Positions 38,461 through 49,083 of a stretch of 64,000 nt of DNA are shown here, one piece after another. Position 1 is the first letter of the stretch; every line of letters starts with the position of its first letter. This stretch comes from Devosia pacifica (GTDB lineage Bacteria > Pseudomonadota > Alphaproteobacteria > Rhizobiales > Devosiaceae). The notes below the pieces were generated by a model, which saw nothing but the letters and a program-made list of their open reading frames with translations, was not told where the DNA came from and did no database searches. The translations under genes and the position numbers were made by a program. Location: the NCBI RefSeq assembly GCF_014652635.1, contig NZ_BMZE01000002.1, positions 415,562 to 479,561 on the forward strand. The letters run 5' to 3'.

Positions 38461-40323
38461 ATGAGCGAATTTGCCGTCATTGTTGTCGGAGGTGGCCATG
38501 CGGGTTGTGAAGCCGCGGCGGCTTCGGCGCGACGCGGCGTTCCCACTGCACTGATCACGCACAAATTCTCGACCATCGGTGAGATGAGCTGCAACCCTGC
38601 AATTGGTGGCCTTGGGAAGGGGCATTTGGTCCGCGAAATTGATGCCTTGGACGGACTGATGGCACGCGTGGCCGACGCAGCCGGCATCCAGTTCCGAGTG
38701 CTTAATCGACGGAAAGGCCCTGCGGTGCGCGGACCGCGTGCCCAAGCAGACCGCGCGCTTTATAGAGCCGCCATGCAGCAGGCCATAACCGACCAACCAA
38801 ATCTCACCGTCGTTGAAGGTGAGGTCGACGATCTCGAAGTTGCCGATGGTGGCGTGACCGGCGTCCGCCTACTCGATGGACGATATTACGAGACCAAAAG
38901 CGTTGTTCTGACTACGGGTACGTTCCTCCGCGGTCTCATTCATCGGGGCGAAGAAACTGTTCCAGCGGGGCGCGCCGGAGAAAAGCCTGCGCTTGGCCTT
39001 TCTAAGCGCCTTGAGGCGCTTGGCTTGAAGCTCGGACGGTTGAAGACCGGCACACCACCGCGCCTATTGGCCGATAGCATCGACTTCAATGCGCTCGACG
39101 TCCAGCACGGGGATGATCCGCCAGAGCCGTTCTCATCCCTGACCGAGGAAATCACGGCAAGACAGGTCCCGTGCCATGTCAGTCGGACGACTGAGCAAAC
39201 CCACGCCGTCATATCGGCAAACTTGCACCGCTCAGCGATGTATTCCGGCCGTATCGAAAGCAAGGGGCCTCGCTATTGTCCCTCGATCGAGGACAAAATT
39301 GTTCGGTTTGCGGATCGAGACAGCCACCAGATTTTCCTGGAGCCGGAAGGGCTGGACGATCCGACAATCTATCCGAATGGACTGTCGACCTCCTTGCCTG
39401 AAGATGTGCAACTGGCTTTCCTCCAGACCATGCCTGGCCTTGAGAAGGTTGAGATACTGCGGCCTGGGTATGCGATTGAGTATGACTATGTGGACCCCCG
39501 CGAGCTTAAGCCCTCGCTTGAACTTCGCTCGTTGCGTGGTCTTTTTCTCGCCGGCCAGATTAATGGCACAACCGGCTATGAGGAAGCTGCCGGGCAGGGA
39601 CTGCTTGCCGGCGCCAATGCAGCGGCTCTGGCGCTGGCGACCGAGGCGCTGATTCTCTCGCGTACCGAAAGCTATATTGGCGTCATGATCGATGACCTAG
39701 TGACGCGCGGGGTGAGCGAGCCCTATCGAATGTTCACCTCACGGGCCGAGTTCCGTTTGCACCTTCGTGCCGATAACGCCGACCAGAGATTGACGGAAAA
39801 GGGCATCCAGCACGGTCTGGTTGCCGAGCCACGCGTTAGTGCCTATCGCGAAAAATCAGCCCGGCTTGCAGACGGCAAGGCCATGTTGACAAGGCTCTCC
39901 ACAACCCCCGCCAATGCGGCGAAGGCCGGCGTTTCAATTAACGCGGATGGCAAGACGCGATCTGCTTTCGACCTTCTGTCCTACCCACACGTCAATCATT
40001 CTCAGGTCGTCGCTATCTGGCCGGAGATAGCTGGCCTTTCTCCAGAGATACTGGGCCAGCTGTCTGTGGACGCACAATACGCGGTCTATCTCGAGCGCCA
40101 GCGCGCCGACATTGCCGCAATGCGGCGCGATGAAACCCGCCACATACCATCTGACCTCGATTATGCGGCGATCACCGGGCTCTCGAATGAACTGCGTACG
40201 AGGCTCGCGGATATTCGCCCGTTGACGATAGCGCAGGCGCAGGCAGTTGAAGGCATGACGCCGGCCGCCATCACCCTGTTACTCGCCGTTATCAAACGCC
40301 AGGATCTGCGAGCGACGGGATGA
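38461..40323 (+). CDS. mnmG: tRNA uridine-5-carboxymethylaminomethyl modification enzyme MnmG (GidA)
   Basis: 620 residues from ATG 38461; an earlier start at 38401 would add 20 residues without family support. FAD-binding [12 protein letters not shown] at the N-terminus, [46 protein letters not shown] and [13 protein letters not shown] are GidA signatures. It supplies the flavin chemistry of the MnmE/MnmG complex. Its stop overlaps the rsmG ATG. Confidence 0.98.
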   Translation: MSEFAVIVVGGGHAGCEAAAASARRGVPTALITHKFSTIGEMSCNPAIGGLGKGHLVREIDALDGLMARVADAAGIQFRVLNRRKGPAVRGPRAQADRALYRAAMQQAITDQPNLTVVEGEVDDLEVADGGVTGVRLLDGRYYETKSVVLTTGTFLRGLIHRGEETVPAGRAGEKPALGLSKRLEALGLKLGRLKTGTPPRLLADSIDFNALDVQHGDDPPEPFSSLTEEITARQVPCHVSRTTEQTHAVISANLHRSAMYSGRIESKGPRYCPSIEDKIVRFADRDSHQIFLEPEGLDDPTIYPNGLSTSLPEDVQLAFLQTMPGLEKVEILRPGYAIEYDYVDPRELKPSLELRSLRGLFLAGQINGTTGYEEAAGQGLLAGANAAALALATEALILSRTESYIGVMIDDLVTRGVSEPYRMFTSRAEFRLHLRADNADQRLTEKGIQHGLVAEPRVSAYREKSARLADGKAMLTRLSTTPANAAKAGVSINADGKTRSAFDLLSYPHVNHSQVVAIWPEIAGLSPEILGQLSVDAQYAVYLERQRADIAAMRRDETRHIPSDLDYAAITGLSNELRTRLADIRPLTIAQAQAVEGMTPAAITLLLAVIKRQDLRATG

Positions 40324-40970
40324 ATCCGGACAATTCGGCGCTGGCCAACTACGAGGCGCTTTTCACGCGACCAGCAGATGCGGTTTTTAACGACTTAGAA
40401 TCTTATGCCCAACTGCTACGGAAATGGCAGCGCGTTCAGAATCTTGTTTCACGTGAAACGCTGGATCAACTATGGGTCCGGCACTTTGCGGACAGCCTGC
40501 AACTTCTTTCTCACTTGAGGCCCAGCGACAGTTGGCTCATCGATATCGGCAGTGGCGGCGGTTTCCCTGCGTTACCCTTGGCTATCGCCACCAATGGCGG
40601 CCCCATAAGATTCACATTGGTAGAGCCTAACCAGCGGAAGGCCAGCTTTCTCCGGACAGTGGTTCGCGAACTCAAGCTGAACGTGGAGGTGAGAGCTGTC
40701 CGATGCGACGCGCTTGATTCACGTGAAACACAGAGGGCCGATCTGTTCACCGCCCGCGCATTGGCCTCCCTCGACACGCTTTGCGAAATGCTGTTTCCGC
40801 TCATGGGCGAATCAAGCCGGGCATTGTTGCTGAAAGGTCGGGAACATGTTGACGAACGCCAACAAGCTGCTGCGCACTGGCAGTTTAACGTGGTATTAAC
40901 GCCAAGCGATACCGACTCAAATGCCGTCATCATGGAACTCAGCGGACTTCAATCGCCGCAGGTCCCGTGA
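40320..40970 (+). CDS. rsmG: 16S rRNA (guanine-N7) methyltransferase RsmG (GidB)
   Basis: 216 residues. The SAM-binding motif [18 protein letters not shown] and [23 protein letters not shown] are typical; it methylates G527 of 16S rRNA. Two parS-like sequences lie in its coding region and are read as VSRET and DSRET. It overlaps mnmG by four bases and ends 22 bases before parA. Confidence 0.96.
   Translation: MNPDNSALANYEALFTRPADAVFNDLESYAQLLRKWQRVQNLVSRETLDQLWVRHFADSLQLLSHLRPSDSWLIDIGSGGGFPALPLAIATNGGPIRFTLVEPNQRKASFLRTVVRELKLNVEVRAVRCDALDSRETQRADLFTARALASLDTLCEMLFPLMGESSRALLLKGREHVDERQQAAAHWQFNVVLTPSDTDSNAVIMELSGLQSPQVP
40445..40460. promoter_or_regulatory. parS-like site 6, inside rsmG
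   Basis: TGTTTCACGTGAAACG, 15 of 16 matches, with the full palindromic core GTTTCACGTGAAAC. About 0.5 kb before parA. Confidence 0.85.
40715..40730. promoter_or_regulatory. parS-like site 7, inside rsmG
   Basis: TGATTCACGTGAAACA, 15 of 16 matches; identical to the site at 38351. It follows site 6 by 270 bases. Confidence 0.8.
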
Positions 40971-40992
40971 AGCGCAAACGAAGGAGGCCCGG

Positions 40993-41793
40993 TTGGCTCC
41001 TCGAATTCTGACCATTGCCAATCAAAAAGGTGGTGTGGGCAAGACCACCACTGCGATCAATCTCGCAACGGCGCTCGCCGCTATCGGCGAAAGAGTACTG
41101 ATCATCGACCTCGATCCTCAGGGCAACGCGTCAACCGGCCTGGGCATTGGGCGGGAACAGCGCGAAATCTCGGCCTATGACCTCCTTATCGGTGAAGCCA
41201 CTGTGGTTCAGGCAGCCGTACAGACGACGGTCCCGAATGTTTCGATAGTACCGTCGACGATGGACCTATTGGGCGTCGAACTGACCATCGCGCAGCATGG
41301 TGACCGTGCGTATCGACTGAGAAATTCCTTCAAGCGCATCAGCGAACTGTCGATACACGATGCGCCCGTCACCTATATCCTGATCGACTGCCCGCCATCA
41401 CTCAATCTGCTCACAGTCAATGCGCTCGTTGCGGCCGATGCCGTGTTGGTACCGCTGCAGTGCGAGTTTTTCGCGCTCGAAGGGCTTAGCCAGCTTATGC
41501 AGACCATCGAGCAGATACGGTCCAGCCTCAATCCGCGCCTTTCGATCCAAGGCGTGGTCATGACCATGTACGACAAACGCAACAATCTCTCCGAGCAGGT
41601 TCTGGAAGACGTCCGTCAGGAAATGGGTGAACTGGTTTATGACACGGTTATCCCACGCAATGTGAGGCTTTCAGAGGCGCCAAGCTATGGCAAGCCTGCG
41701 CTGCTCTACGATTTGAAGTGCGCCGGTAGCCAGGCGTATCTTCGTCTGGCGACAGAAGTCATCAGGCGCGAACGGCACCTCCACGCGGCGTAA
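40993..41793 (+). CDS. parA: Chromosome-partitioning ATPase ParA
   Basis: 266 residues. Deviant Walker A ANQKGGVGKTTTAINLA, then IDLDPQGNASTGLG and IDCPPSLNLLTVNAL. ParA binds DNA as an ATP dimer and moves ParB-parS complexes. I chose the TTG at 40993 because AAGGAGG ends five bases before it and APRILTIANQKGG follows at once; a longer reading from 40921 would overlap rsmG by 50 bases. Confidence 0.95.
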   Translation: MAPRILTIANQKGGVGKTTTAINLATALAAIGERVLIIDLDPQGNASTGLGIGREQREISAYDLLIGEATVVQAAVQTTVPNVSIVPSTMDLLGVELTIAQHGDRAYRLRNSFKRISELSIHDAPVTYILIDCPPSLNLLTVNALVAADAVLVPLQCEFFALEGLSQLMQTIEQIRSSLNPRLSIQGVVMTMYDKRNNLSEQVLEDVRQEMGELVYDTVIPRNVRLSEAPSYGKPALLYDLKCAGSQAYLRLATEVIRRERHLHAA

Positions 41794-41809
41794 GGTGTAA
41801 GGACAGACA

Positions 41810-42685
41810 ATGACAGACAGATCTTCTCGTCTCGGGCGTGGGCTTGCAGCTCTCATTGGCGACATGGGCACAATCGAGGGCCCGCGGGTCGCTGAAAGTG
41901 GCGGAGGCGTCAGGCGACTGCCGATTGATTTTGTCACCGCCAACCGCGCTAACCCGCGCCGATCGTTCGATGAAGACCAACTTGCGGAACTGACGAGCTC
42001 AATACGCGAGAAGGGCATCATGTCGCCGCTCCTCGTGCGACCGACTTCCGATCCGGATACCTTCGAGATTATCGCTGGTGAACGTCGTTGGCGGGCCGCG
42101 CAGAAGGCGGGGCTGCATGAGGTGCCGGTGATCATCCGTGAAGTAGATGATCGCGAAGCACTTGAGCTTGCGATTATCGAGAACGTGCAGCGCGCCGATC
42201 TTAATCCGCTTGAAGAGGCACTCGGCTACGGACAGTTGATCGAGCAATTTTCTTACACGCAGCAAGACCTTGCTCAGGTCATCGGCAAAAGCCGTTCGCA
42301 TGTTGCCAATACCATGCGCCTGCTGAGGCTGCCCGAGCATGTTCAGGACATGGTATCACAAGGGCAGCTTACTGCCGGCCATGCCAGAACATTGATCACT
42401 GCTGATGACCCTGAATCGCTCGCGCAGCGGATTGTCGACCAAGGCCTTTCGGTTCGCGAAGCGGAGGCACTTAGTCAACAACGGACGTCGACAAGCGCAT
42501 CGCCGCGTCGGGCGCCTGCTGAGAAAGACGCCGATACGCGTGCCCTAGAACGGCAGCTCGCTGATATCCTCGGCCTGACGGTCAAGGTCACGCACGGCAG
42601 CGCAGGCGGTAAACTTGAAATCCGTTATAAGACTCTTGAGCAACTGGATAGTCTGTGTGCTCGTCTGAGCGGCCAGTCGCACTGA
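41810..42685 (+). CDS. parB: Chromosome-partitioning protein ParB
   Basis: 291 residues. The N-terminal RLGRGLAALIGD is the ParA-interacting motif; GERRWRAAQKAG is the CTP-binding motif, followed by IENVQRADLNPLEEA and the HTH DLAQVIGKSRSHVANTMRLL that reads parS; the C-terminus forms the dimerisation domain. ParB loads at parS and slides as a CTP clamp. Lies 16 bases after parA. Confidence 0.97.
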   Translation: MTDRSSRLGRGLAALIGDMGTIEGPRVAESGGGVRRLPIDFVTANRANPRRSFDEDQLAELTSSIREKGIMSPLLVRPTSDPDTFEIIAGERRWRAAQKAGLHEVPVIIREVDDREALELAIIENVQRADLNPLEEALGYGQLIEQFSYTQQDLAQVIGKSRSHVANTMRLLRLPEHVQDMVSQGQLTAGHARTLITADDPESLAQRIVDQGLSVREAEALSQQRTSTSASPRRAPAEKDADTRALERQLADILGLTVKVTHGSAGGKLEIRYKTLEQLDSLCARLSGQSH

Positions 42686-42700
42686 GTTTCACGTGAAACG
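42685..42700. promoter_or_regulatory. parS-like site 8
   Basis: AGTTTCACGTGAAACG, 14 of 16 matches with a perfect 14-base palindromic core (42686-42699), starting at the last base of the parB stop codon and located between parB and the converging holA. Confidence 0.8.
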
Positions 42701-42708
42701 GTGCTTCG

Positions 42709-43731
42709 TTAGTTTGTCGCGGCTGTCATGCACAGCGACAATAGCGTACGTCGCACAAGGGTTTCTGCCAGCAGTGGCTTCCGCCGGCTGTCCTCTGTGG
42801 CTTTCAGGAGCCTGTTGCAGGCACTAGAGAGACTTGGTTCGTCCCAAAGACGGATCTGCTGTTCAAGCGAAGATGTGCGTGAGAAGTGTGGCCGCGGGCG
42901 CGCTGACTGCAGTATTTCGCGCGCAGGGCGGCCGGTTTCGTACGCTGCGCGCCACCGCCGAAGCGTAGAAAAATGACTCATAGCCTGAATCAAAAGGCGC
43001 TGTGGATCTGTCGCAGCAGACAGGGCGCGGTTTATCCCGCGCTCCACCTGCTCCGAGTGGCCGGTCCCCGTAGCGTCGAGGAGAGCGTCTATTGCCAGCA
43101 TGGCGTTGTCGCCACTCAGAAGCAGGACATCTGCTTCCGTGAGCGACCGGCTTTCACCTGCATAGAGGACAAGTTTTTCGAGTTCACGCCGTGTTACCTC
43201 GCGGTCATTGCCGAGTGAATCCCGAAGTGTCGGAATGACCTCCGGCTCGAAGGCAATGCCCTCAGCGGTCAGTGTTTCTCGTATAAGGGTTGCGAGCGTT
43301 TCGGCGGTATCCGGAAAACATGGCAACGCTCGACCCTGACGCGCGCCTTCAACAAGAGCGCGCAGCGCATCACGCGGCGGCAGGTTTCCGGCTTCGACAA
43401 CAACAACCGCGCCAGACGGGTCCTGGCATAGCTCCGAGAGGGCCGTGGTGATCGATTTCGTCGCGCTACGAATGCGAACGACACGGTGCCCGCCAAATAG
43501 TGACGGCGTGCGCGCCTCGACGAGTATTCGCCCAGGGTCGGCGTCGATGTCAGAAGGATCGAGCGTTATCGGTCCATCGCCATCCGAGCCATCTTCAGAA
43601 AATCGGCGGACCAGCTTTTGCGCATATTCGCGCACCAAACCCGCATCAGATCCGTAAACCAGAAATACGCCTTCCTGAAGATCAGGACGTTGGACGTATT
43701 TCGAAACTTCATGCGCCTTGAGGGCTGTCAT
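42709..43731 (-). CDS. holA: DNA polymerase III delta subunit
   Basis: 340 residues. Recognised from LVYGSDAGLVREYAQKLVRRF near the N-terminus, RVVRIRSATKSITTALSEL, EVTRRELEKLVLYAG and the C-terminal helical collar. The delta subunit opens the beta clamp in the clamp loader. Its start overlaps the lptE stop by four bases. Confidence 0.92.
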   Translation of the reverse strand: MTALKAHEVSKYVQRPDLQEGVFLVYGSDAGLVREYAQKLVRRFSEDGSDGDGPITLDPSDIDADPGRILVEARTPSLFGGHRVVRIRSATKSITTALSELCQDPSGAVVVVEAGNLPPRDALRALVEGARQGRALPCFPDTAETLATLIRETLTAEGIAFEPEVIPTLRDSLGNDREVTRRELEKLVLYAGESRSLTEADVLLLSGDNAMLAIDALLDATGTGHSEQVERGINRALSAATDPQRLLIQAMSHFSTLRRWRAAYETGRPAREILQSARPRPHFSRTSSLEQQIRLWDEPSLSSACNRLLKATEDSRRKPLLAETLVRRTLLSLCMTAATN

Positions 43732-44255
43732 AGACCTGTGGCGCTGCCCGCCAGCAAGGCCAACCGCAGGGCCTCAGCCAGTTCACGCGCTGCCCGTTCT
43801 TCGGCATCAATTCGCCCCTCTTGAGACGCCAATGCCTGATCGTTACCGGTAAAGTCAGCAGAGGCGACCCGCGTGATCTGCTTCGCAATCGTGCCATCCC
43901 CCGTCTCGATGGTCATTGTTCCTTCGAGTGTCACACGGTAGGGGACATTCGGGTTCACGGAATCAGACAGTGTTGCTCCGGCGATCTCAGAGGTAATCGT
44001 GACCCGCGCCAATGGCGCGCCCTCTGCGTCGGTTCCCATGCGCAGCGCCAGTTGTTGATAGACAATCTGCTCCAGCCGGGTGTTTGGCTCAGCAAACTGG
44101 AGGTTTAGGACGTCCGTGCGCTCCGCAGCGCCGTAGATCGGCGACATGGTGCACGCAGCAAGGCCCGGTCCCAGCAGTGCGAGGAAAACGAGTGACGCAG
44201 CAAAATTCTTTCCGCCGCGTCTCGAAAAGCCCAACCAGCTGCTAAATGACCACAT
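43728..44255 (-). CDS. lptE: LPS-assembly lipoprotein LptE
   Basis: 175 residues from ATG 44255, which overlaps the end of leuS by 14 bases. A signal peptide ([17 protein letters not shown]) ends in the lipobox LAAC, followed by MSPIYG, typical of alphaproteobacterial LptE. With LptD it inserts LPS into the outer membrane. A TTG at about 44234 is an alternative start. The leuS-lptE-holA order is standard. Confidence 0.88.
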   Translation of the reverse strand: MWSFSSWLGFSRRGGKNFAASLVFLALLGPGLAACTMSPIYGAAERTDVLNLQFAEPNTRLEQIVYQQLALRMGTDAEGAPLARVTITSEIAGATLSDSVNPNVPYRVTLEGTMTIETGDGTIAKQITRVASADFTGNDQALASQEGRIDAEERAARELAEALRLALLAGSATGL

Positions 44256-46851
44256 TGACGATCCGATCCGGTACCACGATGACCTTGCGAGGTGCTTTGC
44301 CATCGAGCATACGGACCACCGGATCAAGGGACAAGACAAGCTGTTCAATCTCGCTCGATGGCGTGCCCTTGGCGACCTCGATTTCCCCACGACGTTTGCC
44401 GTTGACCTGCACAGGCAACGTTACACTGTCATCGACCAGCAGGGCCGGGTCCGCTTGCGGCCAGGCCGCATCGGCAACCAGCCCCTCGCCACCGATCGCC
44501 TCCCAGCATGTTTCCGCGAGGTGTGGCATCATCGGGCCGAGGAGCTGAACAAGCCAGCCAATACCCTGTTCCAGCGCTGACCGGCGGGCAGCGGGGGCTG
44601 CACTGACCAATCCGACATAGCGCACGAAGACATTGCTCGCTTCATAGATCTGCGCCACTGCACGATTGAACCGGAGCCCCTCGATATCGTCGGCGATCCC
44701 CGCCACAGCGCGGTGAATGGCTTTGCGCGCGGCTAGAGCTTCCTCATCATCGTCAACGGCCGAGACCGAGCGGGTTTGTTCCAGAATGGCAATTGACTCG
44801 CTTACCAAACGCCATATGCGCTGCTGAAAACGACTGGCACCTTCCACCCCTGCAGCCGTCCATTGAACGTCGCGCTCGGGGGGCGAGTCTGACAGCATGA
44901 ACCAACGCGCAGTGTCGGCGCCATAGGTCGCAACAATCTCGTCAGGGTCGACCACATTGCGCTTCGATTTGCTCATCTTCTCGATCGAGCCGATGGTCAC
45001 CGGCGCGTCGGTCTCAAGGTGGCGTGCTGAGCGCTCCTCGCCAGTGGTCTCAACCACCACATCAGCCGGAGACACCCAGGCGCCCTTGGAATCCCGATAG
45101 GTTTCGTGGGTCACCATCCCTTGGGTGAACATGCCTTTGAATGGTTCATCGAGGTTGAGATGTCCGGTGGCTTTCATCGCCCGCGTAAAGAAGCGTGAGT
45201 ACAGCAGGTGAAGGATCGCGTGCTCGATACCACCGATATACTGGTCCACCGGAAGCCAGGCATTGGCTTGCTCCGGCACCGTCGGAGTTTCTGCGTGTGG
45301 CGAGGTGAACCGCGCGAAATACCACGATGAATCAACGAACGTGTCCATCGTATCAGTTTCACGGCGCGCCGCCGCACCGCATTTCGGGCAGGTGACGTTC
45401 TTCCAAGTGGGGTGATGGTCGAGCGCGTTGCCCGGCTTGTCGAAAGTGGCGTCCTCAGGCAGGCGCACCGGCAGATCGCTTTTTGGAACAGGGACAGTAC
45501 CGCAGGCATCACAATGGATAATCGGGATCGGCGCACCCCAAAAGCGCTGACGCGAAATGCCCCAATCGCGCAGGCGATACTGCGTTTCGGCGCGGCCCCA
45601 TCCTTCTTTTTCGAACAGCGCCAGCGTATCGGCCATGGCCTCGGCACAGGTCATCTCGGCATCCGCGGGGCCAAACCACTGCACATACCGAACTTTTTGC
45701 GTCTTTGGAGGCACGAAGGCGACATCGTCTACAGGCGTGTCGCTGTCGATTGGCTTGAACACGTCGATCACCGGCAAGTCGTACTTGCGCGCGAAATCCA
45801 GATCGCGCTGGTCGTGCGCCGGACAGCCGATGATGGCGCCGGTGCCGTAATCCATCAGCACAAAATTGGCGATGTATAGAGGCAGCTCCCAACTCGGGTC
45901 GGCCGGGTGTACCGCCTTGATGCCGGTGTCGAACCCGAGCTTTTCTCCGGTATCGAGTGCCTCCTGCGAGGTGCCGGCCTGGTGGCACTTGGCAATGAAA
46001 GCCGCGACTTCCGCGCTGTTTTCTGCCAAGGCTCTCGCCAGCGGGTGATCGGCCGCAACAGCAGCAAAGCTCGGACCGCGCATCGTGTCGGGACGGGTGG
46101 TGTACACCGGCAGATCGGCGAACCCCTCCGGAGCGCCTTTCAATGCAAATGAGAATGAGAGACCCTCGGATTTTCCGATCCAGTTGCGCTGCATCACGCG
46201 CACCTTCTCAGGCCACTCATTGAGGCCGTCGAGCCCGTTGAGCAGATCCTCGGCGAAATCGGAGATCTTGAAGAACCACTGTGTCAGTTCGCGCTGCTCG
46301 ACGATCGCGCCGGAGCGCCAGCCACGCCCGTCGATCACCTGTTCATTGGCGAGCACCGTCATGTCGACGGGGTCCCAATTAACCTTTGACTGCTTGCGCG
46401 TCACAAGGCCTGCCTCGAGCATATCGAGGAACAGCGCCTGCTGGTGTTGGTAGTATTCCGGTTCGCAGGTCGCGAATTCCCGGCTCCAGTCGAGCGAGAG
46501 GCCCATCGACTTGAGCTGGACCTTCATTGCCTCGATATTCTGCCGCGTCCATACTCCGGGATTGAGCCCTCGCTCAATCGCCGCATTTTCTGCGGGAAGT
46601 CCAAAGGCGTCCCAGCCCATCGGGTGCAGCACGTTCTTGCCGCGGGCGCGGTGATAGCGGGCCACCACATCGCCCATCGCATAATTGCGCACGTGCCCCA
46701 TATGAATGCGCCCCGATGGGTAGGGGAACATCTCGAGGACGTAATAGCGCTCACGCGGATCGTCTTCGCTGACTTCAAAGGTCTTCTGGTCGGACCAGAC
46801 CTTTTGCCAGCGTGGTTCCATTTCGCGCGGATTATAGCGTTCGCCGCTCAC
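44242..46851 (-). CDS. leuS: Leucyl-tRNA synthetase
   Basis: 869 residues from GTG 46851, which follows GAGGACCGATCA and gives the family opening [15 protein letters not shown]; the reading frame stays open to 46962 but that extension is unlike LeuS. HIGH-type motif [16 protein letters not shown], the editing domain (about 220-420), and [10 protein letters not shown] (KMSKS) are intact. Class I enzyme attaching leucine to its tRNAs. Confidence 0.97.
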   Translation of the reverse strand: MSGERYNPREMEPRWQKVWSDQKTFEVSEDDPRERYYVLEMFPYPSGRIHMGHVRNYAMGDVVARYHRARGKNVLHPMGWDAFGLPAENAAIERGLNPGVWTRQNIEAMKVQLKSMGLSLDWSREFATCEPEYYQHQQALFLDMLEAGLVTRKQSKVNWDPVDMTVLANEQVIDGRGWRSGAIVEQRELTQWFFKISDFAEDLLNGLDGLNEWPEKVRVMQRNWIGKSEGLSFSFALKGAPEGFADLPVYTTRPDTMRGPSFAAVAADHPLARALAENSAEVAAFIAKCHQAGTSQEALDTGEKLGFDTGIKAVHPADPSWELPLYIANFVLMDYGTGAIIGCPAHDQRDLDFARKYDLPVIDVFKPIDSDTPVDDVAFVPPKTQKVRYVQWFGPADAEMTCAEAMADTLALFEKEGWGRAETQYRLRDWGISRQRFWGAPIPIIHCDACGTVPVPKSDLPVRLPEDATFDKPGNALDHHPTWKNVTCPKCGAAARRETDTMDTFVDSSWYFARFTSPHAETPTVPEQANAWLPVDQYIGGIEHAILHLLYSRFFTRAMKATGHLNLDEPFKGMFTQGMVTHETYRDSKGAWVSPADVVVETTGEERSARHLETDAPVTIGSIEKMSKSKRNVVDPDEIVATYGADTARWFMLSDSPPERDVQWTAAGVEGASRFQQRIWRLVSESIAILEQTRSVSAVDDDEEALAARKAIHRAVAGIADDIEGLRFNRAVAQIYEASNVFVRYVGLVSAAPAARRSALEQGIGWLVQLLGPMMPHLAETCWEAIGGEGLVADAAWPQADPALLVDDSVTLPVQVNGKRRGEIEVAKGTPSSEIEQLVLSLDPVVRMLDGKAPRKVIVVPDRIVNVVI

Positions 46852-46878
46852 TGATCGGTCCTCGACTGTCGGCTGAGG

Positions 46879-46899
46879 TGGCAGCGCCGAAAGCTGCCA
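46879..46899 (-). other. Hairpin in the leuS leader
   Basis: Perfect seven-base arms TGGCAGC (46879-46885) and GCTGCCA (46893-46899) with a seven-base loop, 27 bases upstream of the leuS GTG in the leader RNA. No T-run follows, so it is not a terminator; it may affect translation or be coincidental. No T-box motif seen. Confidence 0.3.
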
Positions 46900-46980
46900 T
46901 TCCTTGCGCGTGTGGGAGAATTTGGGTACCGGACCATCTACAGAAATCCAGCTAGCGGTCAACAGTCACGGGGTGAATGC

Positions 46981-47658
46981 ATGCCAAACACCAATGCCGC
47001 CGAACGCCTCGAGATCATCAGAAACAGGATCGAACGCGCGCGCAAGCGCTTCGGGCCGCCCGCTGACACTGTGACCCTCGTGGCGGTGTCGAAGACATTT
47101 TCAGCCGAAGAGATCGAACCGTTTCTTGAAGAGGGCCAAAAGGTGTTTGGCGAGAACCGTGTGCAGGAAGCCAAGTCAAAATGGCCCGGATTACGGGAAC
47201 GCTATGGCGGCATAGAATTGCATCTCATCGGCCCGTTGCAATCAAACAAAGCGCGCGAGGCGGTGGAGTTGTTCGATGTCATCCAGTCGGTAGATCGCGA
47301 CAAGATCGCCAAAGCGCTGCGCAGCGAAATGGACCGCGCGGGGGTCGAACGCCGGTGCTTCGTACAGGTTAATATCGGCGGGGAAGACCAGAAGGCAGGC
47401 GTGCCGGTCAACGAGGCCATTTCCTTCGTCGAGCGCTGTCGGACTGAATACAAGCTCGAAGTCGTTGGGCTGATGTGCATTCCCCCTGAAGATCAGCCAG
47501 CGGGGCCGTATTTCGCACATCTTGCGGAACTGGCCCGCGAGGCAGGGCTCGCGCAGCTCTCGATGGGGATGAGCGGCGATTATGAGACGGCTATCGGCAT
47601 GGGGGCCACCCATGTCCGTATTGGTTCGGCGCTTTTTGGAACACGGCCAAAGCCATAG
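46981..47658 (+). CDS. yggS: YggS-family PLP homeostasis protein
   Basis: 225 residues from ATG 46981. The PLP-binding lysine lies in VTLVAVSKTFSAEEI; FGENRVQEAKSKW, LHLIGPLQSNK, and GLMCIPP and LSMGMSGDYETAIGMGATHVRIGSALFG are the family hallmarks. These single-domain alanine-racemase-fold proteins bind PLP and affect vitamin B6 and amino acid balance without known catalysis. Divergent from leuS. Confidence 0.95.
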   Translation: MPNTNAAERLEIIRNRIERARKRFGPPADTVTLVAVSKTFSAEEIEPFLEEGQKVFGENRVQEAKSKWPGLRERYGGIELHLIGPLQSNKAREAVELFDVIQSVDRDKIAKALRSEMDRAGVERRCFVQVNIGGEDQKAGVPVNEAISFVERCRTEYKLEVVGLMCIPPEDQPAGPYFAHLAELAREAGLAQLSMGMSGDYETAIGMGATHVRIGSALFGTRPKP

Positions 47659-47785
47659 CGAAAATCGCTCGTGCAACTTTCACGAACCCGTCACCGTTTC
47701 TGCAGATAACCGAGACGCCGGGTGTACCTTACTTCTGTACCGCTGCGCTGCGCGCGTCATCACAGCTTTCGGTTCGGAGCAAACC

Positions 47786-48469
47786 ATGAACAAAAGACGC
47801 ATTCTGCTGGTCGATGACGACGGTGAACTGCGCCAGAATCTGGTCGAGCAGCTTGAGGCTCACCGCGAGTTCGATATTGAGGAAGCAGAAACCGCGAATG
47901 GAGCGCTTGAGGCGGTCCGAGCGTCGAATTTCGATCTGATGATCCTTGATGTCGGCCTGCCGGACATGGATGGGCGAGAAACAGTCAAGATCCTGCGCAG
48001 CGAGGGTTTTCGCAGCCCGATCTTGATGTTGACCGGCCATGACAGCGATGCAGATCAGATCCTGGGTCTGGAATCGGGCGCAAACGATTATCTCAGTAAG
48101 CCTTTTCGGTTTCCTGTTCTCTTGGCTCGCCTACGCGCCGCGTTGCGTCAACATGACCAGAGCGAAGATGTCGTGTTCACGATTGGACCGTACAGCTTTC
48201 AGCCAGCGGCCAAGACACTTGAATCCACAGATGGTGCAAAGGTTCGGCTGACCGATAAGGAGACGTCGATCCTCAAATTCCTTTATCGGCAGGGCCCGAA
48301 AACGATAACCCGCGACGTGCTGTTGAAGGAAGTATGGGGCTATAATAATCGCGTTACGACGCATACGCTTGAAACGCATATTTATCGGCTGCGTCAGAAA
48401 ATTGAGCGCGATCCGTCTCACGCGCGTCTGCTGGTGACTGAGGAAGGCGGCTATCGCCTTGTTCCCTGA
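47786..48469 (+). CDS. OmpR-family response regulator, CenR-like
   Basis: 227 residues. Receiver domain with ILLVDDDGELRQNL, the phospho-acceptor Asp in MILDVGLPDMDG and the lysine in YLSKPF; C-terminal winged helix with VRLTDKETSILKFLYRQ and LETHIYRLRQKIE. Sequence flavour and position resemble the essential envelope regulator CenR of Rhizobiales and Caulobacter, but that identity is inference. No sensor kinase gene is adjacent. Confidence 0.85.
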   Translation: MNKRRILLVDDDGELRQNLVEQLEAHREFDIEEAETANGALEAVRASNFDLMILDVGLPDMDGRETVKILRSEGFRSPILMLTGHDSDADQILGLESGANDYLSKPFRFPVLLARLRAALRQHDQSEDVVFTIGPYSFQPAAKTLESTDGAKVRLTDKETSILKFLYRQGPKTITRDVLLKEVWGYNNRVTTHTLETHIYRLRQKIERDPSHARLLVTEEGGYRLVP

Positions 48470-48612
48470 GTTCGACAGCGCTCTGTGACTTGTCCCAAGC
48501 CAATCAGGCCATTACTGGCTGAACGCGTTGAGTGAAGTTAACTTTTTGCCCTATATGATAGGCGCAAGGGCCGGTTCGGGCGAAGGTTCGCTTGAGGCAG
48601 CGCAAATGGGGC

Positions 48613-49077
48613 ATGATGCGACTCGAGGAAGCGGCCGCGCTACTCTCGCGAGCCGAGTTTTTTGATATCTGCGACGCAGAGCAGCGCCGCTTGCTGGCAT
48701 TCTCCAGCGAGCGGCGGCAATTTGCTGCTGACGAAGTCGTGTTCAAGTCAGACAGCATTCCCGGCGGGGCCTATCTGCTGATCTCCGGTACGCTCAAGGC
48801 GCAGCCGGATGGCGGTGCAGCCGGCAAGCCCTATACGATCTCCGAAGCCGGCAGCATCCTTGCGCCCATGGCGTTATTTCTTGCGCGGCCTCGCCACATT
48901 ACTGTGACCGCGGTCATAGAGACAGACACCTTGTTCGTCCCTCGTGATGCTTTTCGAAAGCTTCTGACGCAGTCACCAGACCTGGCAGAACGTGCCGCAG
49001 AGGTGCTGCGCGCCAATATTGGCAGCTTCGTTGAAGCCCTGGAACCAGCACGGCGCCGCATGCACGAACAGCGCTGA
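48613..49077 (+). CDS. Cyclic-nucleotide-binding-domain protein without HTH
   Basis: 154 residues. One CRP-type beta-barrel domain is visible: FFDICDAEQRRLLAFSSERRQFAADEVVFKSDSIPGGAYLLISGTLKA, then AGSILAPMALFLARPRHITVTAVIETDTLFVPRDAFRKLL. No DNA-binding helix-turn-helix follows, so it is probably a stand-alone sensor or partner protein. Tandem ATGs at 48613 and 48616 are possible starts. Next to the CenR-like regulator and converging on xthA. Confidence 0.82.
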   Translation: MMRLEEAAALLSRAEFFDICDAEQRRLLAFSSERRQFAADEVVFKSDSIPGGAYLLISGTLKAQPDGGAAGKPYTISEAGSILAPMALFLARPRHITVTAVIETDTLFVPRDAFRKLLTQSPDLAERAAEVLRANIGSFVEALEPARRRMHEQR

Positions 49078-49083
49078 GCCTGT

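Noticed and set aside
46852..46980. T-box or amino-acid-responsive leader for leuS
   Set aside because: No T-box motif or run of Leu codons in the 129-base gap; only a simple hairpin.
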